Positions 60,172-64,000 of a stretch of DNA of 64,000 nt are shown here, one piece after another; within the stretch, counting starts at the first letter, position 1; every line of letters starts with the position of its first letter. The notes under the pieces are model-generated. The model worked only from the letters and a program-made list of their open reading frames with translations, ran no database searches and was not told the DNA's origin. This DNA comes from Sungkyunkwania multivorans (GTDB taxonomy: Bacteria; Bacteroidota; Bacteroidia; Flavobacteriales; Flavobacteriaceae). The stretch spans positions 1 to 64,000 of the forward strand of contig NZ_JBHTJH010000003.1 of NCBI RefSeq assembly GCF_042675645.1, written 5' to 3'. The translations under genes were made by a program, and so were the position numbers.

Positions 60172-61187
60172 GCAACGTAACCCTCAAGGATATCGCCGAA
60201 ATTTTGGGCGTTTCTGTGACCACGGTGTCCAAAGCACTTAAGGACTACAAGGACGTGAAGAAAGAAACTCGGGAGGCGGTGCGCCTTCTAGCGGAAAAGT
60301 TGAATTATAAGCCCAATCCACTTGCCTTAAACCTTAGGAATAAAGAATCGAAGACCATAGGCGTGATCATTCCTAGGATCGATCACAATTTCTATTCCAA
60401 TGTTCTCAATGGAATAATTGAAGAGGCTGAATCTAGAGGCTACTTGGTCATCATCTTGTTTTCAGGAGACTCTGCCAAACTAGAGAAAGAGCAGGTAGAA
60501 CTCTTAAAAGACAAGAGAGTCGACGGCGTTTTGGTGGCTGTGGCCACCGAAGCTAAAGAGGTGGACCATCTTAAGGAGCTGATGAGAAATAATATTCCAC
60601 TGGTCCTTTTTGATAAGGTTGTTGAAGATCTAAAGTGTTCAAAAGTAAGCATTGATGATGAAAAAGCTGCTTTCGATGCGGTCACTTATCTGATCGATAG
60701 TGGATGCGGACATATCGCACACCTAAGAGGTCCTCTTCCAACCGAGACCTACACCAACCGATATTTGGGCTATAAGAAGGCTGTTGAAGCGGCGGAAATT
60801 CAATTTGACCCGTCATTGGTCTATGTCAGCGAAGAACTATCCTTTGAAGATGGTTACGACCTTGCGAAAAAAGTGATGAGCGAACATCCTGAAGTAGATG
60901 CCATTTTTGCCATGACCGATCTTGTTGCCATGGGTTGTTTGGCCTTTTGCAAAGATGAGGGTATCAAAGTGCCAGAACAGGTTTCCATTATGGGCTTTAG
61001 CAATTGGTTCATGTCCAGAAATAGTTCTCCGAAGCTCTCCACTGTGGATCAACCGATCACCTTGTTGGGCAAAGAGGCCACTTCTATCCTGATCAATGAG
61101 ATCAAAGAAAAAAAGGAGGATTCTCGTAGCTTGTATCGTTCTGTAAAGCTTCCAACCAAGGTCATTGCGAGAGAGACTACCCGTTAG
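60168..61187 (+). CDS. LacI-family transcriptional regulator 2 (tandem paralogue)
   Basis: A 339-residue paralogue of the preceding regulator. The HTH (VTLKDIAEILGVSVTTVSKALKDYKDVKKETREAV) is nearly identical, while the effector domain has diverged (TIGVIIPRIDHNFYSNVLNGI, GVLVAVATEAKEV, HLRGPLPTETYTNRYLGYKK, IFAMTDLVAMGCLAFCKDEG, PKLSTVDQPITLLGKEAT). The start overlaps the stop of the first gene by four bases (ATGA). Near-identical recognition helices with different ligand pockets suggest the two bind overlapping operators but respond to different sugars, or form heterodimers. The last 11 bp overlap the 3' end of queG, which runs convergently. Confidence 0.95.
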   Translation: MSNVTLKDIAEILGVSVTTVSKALKDYKDVKKETREAVRLLAEKLNYKPNPLALNLRNKESKTIGVIIPRIDHNFYSNVLNGIIEEAESRGYLVIILFSGDSAKLEKEQVELLKDKRVDGVLVAVATEAKEVDHLKELMRNNIPLVLFDKVVEDLKCSKVSIDDEKAAFDAVTYLIDSGCGHIAHLRGPLPTETYTNRYLGYKKAVEAAEIQFDPSLVYVSEELSFEDGYDLAKKVMSEHPEVDAIFAMTDLVAMGCLAFCKDEGIKVPEQVSIMGFSNWFMSRNSSPKLSTVDQPITLLGKEATSILINEIKEKKEDSRSLYRSVKLPTKVIARETTR

Positions 61188-62112
61188 TTGGTTTCAAAAA
61201 GTTGATATTTCGTTTTAAGCCCTCATATTTGGTTCGCTTAACGGCCGACCGCTTAAAAAGTTCTTTGAATACCTCTTCTGTGATCTCCTCCCAGTCATTC
61301 TTGCTCATCGATAGCAATTTGGGATGTGGATCAAATAGTGGTTCGCTATGTGATTTTGAAAATCGATTCCAAGGGCATACATCTTGACAAACGTCGCATC
61401 CAAACATCCAATTATCAAATTTTCCTTCCATGGTCTCAGGAATTGCCTCCTTTAACTCGATCGTAAAGTAGGAGATGCATTTACTACCATCAACGACATA
61501 AGGAGCGACGATCGCATCCGTTGGGCAGGCATCTATACAAGCTGTACAGCTTCCGCAGTGATCGGTAACGGGGGTGTCGTAATCCAACTCTAGATCCACT
61601 ATAAGCTCTGCAATAAAATAAAAGGACCCAAGTTGTTTGGTAAGGACGTTACTGTGCTTACCCATCCAACCGAGTCCGCTTTTGGTCGCCCAGGCCTTAT
61701 CCAATACTGGAGCAGAATCCACAAAGGCCCTACCATGTACTTCCCCAACCTCTTTCTGGATGAATTGCAGCAATTGTCTCAATTTATCTTTGATCACAAA
61801 ATGATAATCTGTGCCGTAAGCATATTTGGATATCTTTGGGGCTTCAGAATCTTCCTGTGTTTCTGATGGAAAATAATTTAATAATACAGAGATGACGCTC
61901 TTGGAACCTTCTACCAGTTTGGTCGGGTCTAGGCGCTTATCAAAATGATTCTCCATATAGCGCATCTCGCCATGCATATTATTCTTGAGCCAAGCTTCCA
62001 AACGCGGAGCCTCTTCCTCCAAGAATTCGGCCTTACTAATCCCACAAGAGATGAAGCCAAGTCGCCTGGCTTCGGTCTTGATCAGGGCGGTATGTTTTGA
62101 CTTTAACGACAA
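61177..62112 (-). CDS. queG: Epoxyqueuosine reductase
   Basis: Last step of queuosine synthesis: reduces epoxyqueuosine in tRNA anticodons, using cobalamin and two 4Fe-4S clusters. The 311-residue protein has the ferredoxin motifs HCGSCTACIDACPTDAIVAPY and FGCDVCQDVCPWNRF. It also has the conserved GFISCGISKAEFLEEEAPRL start and KSVISVLLNYFPSE, DSAPVLDKAWATKSGLGWMGKH. It is 3 bp downstream of the P450 gene and likely co-transcribed with it and ruvB. Confidence 0.96.
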   Translation of the reverse strand: MSLKSKHTALIKTEARRLGFISCGISKAEFLEEEAPRLEAWLKNNMHGEMRYMENHFDKRLDPTKLVEGSKSVISVLLNYFPSETQEDSEAPKISKYAYGTDYHFVIKDKLRQLLQFIQKEVGEVHGRAFVDSAPVLDKAWATKSGLGWMGKHSNVLTKQLGSFYFIAELIVDLELDYDTPVTDHCGSCTACIDACPTDAIVAPYVVDGSKCISYFTIELKEAIPETMEGKFDNWMFGCDVCQDVCPWNRFSKSHSEPLFDPHPKLLSMSKNDWEEITEEVFKELFKRSAVKRTKYEGLKRNINFLKPTNG

Positions 62113-62115
62113 TGT

Positions 62116-63447
62116 CTAGTTTCTTTTTGTAAAGGTGACTTCGGCACCCACTGGCTTCAAAGTGATCAGCGGATTGGCGACAATATCCTTTTGCTCGGTC
62201 TTAATATCGAAACCTTTGATGATCGTATAAAGCGTCAATAGCATTTCGTATATGGCAAAACCATTACCAATGCAAAGTCGTGGTCCTGCCCCAAAAGGTA
62301 AATAACTCCCTGGAAATTGCTCTTTCATCCTTTGAGGAGAAAAACGCTCGGGATCGAAGACACTTGGATCACTCCAATATTTAGGGTTGCGATGTAGTTC
62401 ATAGAAAGAGATGCCCAACAGGGTACCCTCCTCGATCGCAAAATCACCTACTGTATCATCTGCCAAAGCTACTCTATCGATGATCCATGCCGGTGGATAA
62501 AGTCGCATCGACTCGCGGAGGCATTGTTTCGCGTACGATAACTTTGCCAATAGCGATATCAAATCAATATTTTCATCTATATCGTCGATCTCTTGGCGCA
62601 GTTTGTTAAGCTCGTTCGGATTTTGCGCCAATAAAGACAACGTAAATGTTAAGGTATTTGCTGTGGTCTCGTGGCCAGCGACGAACAGGATCAAGATCTC
62701 ATCGATCAGGGTGTCATTGCTCATATTACTGCCATCTTCGTAGGTGACATTTAGAAGCAGGTCCAACAGATCATCGTGCGTATCTTTTGATGCCCTCCGT
62801 TCTTCGATGAGCGTAAGAATTATTGCCCTGCTTTCTTTTGCCAGATGCTCATGGTATTTGACTTTACCACTAAGTTTGAACCACCATTTCTTAAAAGGCA
62901 AACGTATTTCTTTAACGATATGCGCTTGTAACTCTTCGATGATCTTCTGCAGTCGATCAAAGGTATGTGAGTCCGAATCATAGTTGAAAAGTGCTTGAGC
63001 CACCACTTGAAAGGCCAATTTATTCATTAGCGGATACAATGGTACGTTGTCGTCCATTGGTAAGCGCTGAATCTCCGCTTGGATCGTCTTTTTCATGATC
63101 CCTAAGAGCCCCTCCATTTTGGTCTTGTGAAATGCAGGCTGAATAAGGCGACGTTGTCGTAACCAATGATCACCATTTGAGGTGAGCAAACCATGACCGA
63201 TGTATTTGGCCAAATTAACGGTTTGGAGTTTTGATTTATGATAATTCTTATGATTCTTTTGAAGTATATGTCTGGCGACCTCGGCATCTCTAGAGAGAAA
63301 TATAGGCTTTTTGAAAACAAAGTTTAGCATGAAGGAATCTCCAGCTTCCGAGAAGCATTGGCGGTGAAAAGGAATTGGGTTCTTGGCAATTACCGCTATA
63401 TTCCAAAAGAATTTGCTAACTTTTATTTTGGGTGGTCTTTTGGCCAT
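62116..63447 (-). CDS. Cytochrome P450
   Basis: A 443-residue heme monooxygenase, apparently soluble. Diagnostic motifs are the I-helix oxygen site FVAGHETTANTL, the K-helix ExxR as ESMR in CLRESMRLYPPAWI, PERF in DPSVFDPERFSP, and the heme loop PFGAGPRLCIGNGFA with the axial Cys. The sequence character (HILQKNHKNYHKSKLQ, GLLTSNGDHWLRQRRLIQPAFH) is like the CYP102/CYP4-type bacterial family members that often oxidise fatty acids. No redox partner is fused or adjacent. It sits between ruvB and queG, genes often adjacent in flavobacteria, and so may have been inserted there. Substrate unknown. Confidence 0.95.
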   Translation of the reverse strand: MAKRPPKIKVSKFFWNIAVIAKNPIPFHRQCFSEAGDSFMLNFVFKKPIFLSRDAEVARHILQKNHKNYHKSKLQTVNLAKYIGHGLLTSNGDHWLRQRRLIQPAFHKTKMEGLLGIMKKTIQAEIQRLPMDDNVPLYPLMNKLAFQVVAQALFNYDSDSHTFDRLQKIIEELQAHIVKEIRLPFKKWWFKLSGKVKYHEHLAKESRAIILTLIEERRASKDTHDDLLDLLLNVTYEDGSNMSNDTLIDEILILFVAGHETTANTLTFTLSLLAQNPNELNKLRQEIDDIDENIDLISLLAKLSYAKQCLRESMRLYPPAWIIDRVALADDTVGDFAIEEGTLLGISFYELHRNPKYWSDPSVFDPERFSPQRMKEQFPGSYLPFGAGPRLCIGNGFAIYEMLLTLYTIIKGFDIKTEQKDIVANPLITLKPVGAEVTFTKRN

Positions 63448-63487
63448 ATCATATAGGTCTATACATTATAATGTAGGATACACGAAT

Positions 63488-63532
63488 GTCACGCTGAGTG
63501 CGCAAGTCAACAAAGCCAGCGCTCAGCCTGAC
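63488..63532. repeat. Inverted repeat downstream of ruvB
   Basis: GTCACGCTGAG (63488-63498) and CTCAGCCTGAC (63522-63532) are complementary except for one base and flank a 23-base spacer. The sequence lies 2 bp beyond the ruvB stop. It resembles dispersed Bacteroidota palindromic repeats of the GTCA.GCTGAG type. Confidence 0.5.
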
Positions 63533-63534
63533 CA

Positions 63535-64000
63535 TCAAAACAAGCCTCCTTGCGTTCCACCTTTGATCCTCCCGAGATGCTTGTAGGCCAATTCTGTTAC
63601 TTCTCTACCCCGTGGTGTACGGATGATAAATCCTTCTTGAATGAGAAATGGCTCATAAACCTCTTCGATGGTTTCACCACTTTCAGAAACCGCTGTTGCC
63701 AATGTAGTGATCCCTACTGGACCACCTTTGAACTTATCGATGATAGTGGTGAGGATCTTATTGTCCATCTCATCGAGTCCATGGGCATCTACGTTAAGCG
63801 CTTTGAGCCCATATTTGGCAATTTCGATATCGATATTCCCATTCCCCTTAATTTGAGCAAAATCACGTACTCTACGAAGTAAGGCATTGGCTATACGGGG
63901 CGTACCACGACTTCTTCCTGCGATCTCGATAGCCGCTTCCATAGAGATGGGCACCCTAAGTATATGAGCACTTCTTTCCACGATCGTAGAAAGCAGTTCG
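63535..64000 (-). CDS. ruvB: Holliday junction branch migration helicase RuvB, C-terminal part
   Basis: The gene continues past the right edge of the window. The visible 155 residues comprise the end of the AAA+ region (ELLSTIVERSAHILRVPISM), the sensor-2 arginine segment SRGTPRIANALLRRVRDFAQI, and the winged-helix DNA-binding domain: GLDEMDNKILTTIIDKFKGG, then PVGITTLATAVSESGETIEE, then EPFLIQEGFIIRTPRGRE. It drives branch migration with RuvA, encoded at 49 kb. The open frame has no stop at its upstream end, so this is truncated only by the window. Confidence 0.96.
   Translation of the reverse strand, partial: ELLSTIVERSAHILRVPISMEAAIEIAGRSRGTPRIANALLRRVRDFAQIKGNGNIDIEIAKYGLKALNVDAHGLDEMDNKILTTIIDKFKGGPVGITTLATAVSESGETIEEVYEPFLIQEGFIIRTPRGREVTELAYKHLGRIKGGTQGGLF

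Noticed and set aside
1..64000. CRISPR arrays, tRNA or rRNA genes, prophage or insertion sequences
   Set aside because: No regularly spaced repeats, no tRNA T-loop/acceptor patterns and no transposase or phage genes were seen by eye; a tRNAscan or ISfinder run would settle small or decayed cases.

Overview
The window is a chromosomal segment from a member of the Flavobacteriaceae (Bacteroidota), most likely marine. This rests on a SprA translocon/gliding gene in the arrangement maeB-ruvA-sprA-gcvH-vanZ-tonB-tonB, a SusC/SusD pair, a Porin_10-type porin, a RemB-like outer-membrane protein, a caa3-type oxidase assembly cluster, an alginate lyase lipoprotein, and Bacteroidota promoter elements (TTG, about 20 nt, TAnnTTTG). 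Coding density is high. I saw no tRNA or rRNA gene, CRISPR array, prophage or intact insertion sequence.

Layout. 0.1-6.8 kb: outer-membrane transport (porin, SusD, SusC, all on -). 6.9-10.8 kb: rnhB, a large lipoprotein, lipB. 11.0-13.3 kb: a small exported protein, a Spy-like periplasmic protein and about 950 bp without a credible gene but with two orphan terminators. 13.3-24.3 kb: membrane and exported proteins of partly unknown role (YiaA, DUF2157 + GDYXXLXY pair, an alpha/alpha-toroid protein, a DCC-family protein), then a compact hydrolase / ECF sigma factor / four-helix membrane protein operon and an EEP hydrolase. 24.3-31.8 kb: kelch-like lipoprotein, second EEP protein, lysS, thioredoxin-like protein, membrane-bound LuxR-type regulator, Pmp3/YqaE peptide and a lipoprotein. 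32-35 kb: ctaB and cytochrome oxidase subunits III, III and IV in one operon behind a near-consensus promoter. 35-41.5 kb: RemB-like protein, orphan PL7 alginate lyase with two tandem dyads upstream, two TonB paralogues, VanZ, gcvH. 41.6-51.9 kb: sprA, ruvA, maeB. 52-61.2 kb: a disaccharide-utilisation locus. 61.2-64 kb: queG, a cytochrome P450 and the 3' part of ruvB.

How the genes work together. The 52-61 kb locus is the most coherent accessory system: a sodium/solute symporter, an MFS transporter, a cytoplasmic trehalase, a GH100-like hydrolase and a PfkB sugar kinase in one leftward operon, divergent from two tandem LacI regulators. It reads as uptake and intracellular cleavage of non-reducing disaccharides (trehalose, probably sucrose). 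The trehalase has the architecture of fungal neutral trehalases, including an EF-hand-like loop in front of the catalytic barrel. The alginate lyase at 37.6 kb sits behind two adjacent TGGNTNACCA dyads that resemble operators of uronate-responsive GntR regulators. Several genes end in palindromic, REP-like 3' stems without T-runs. Functional calls come from motifs read by eye and recalled family knowledge; no database search was run.
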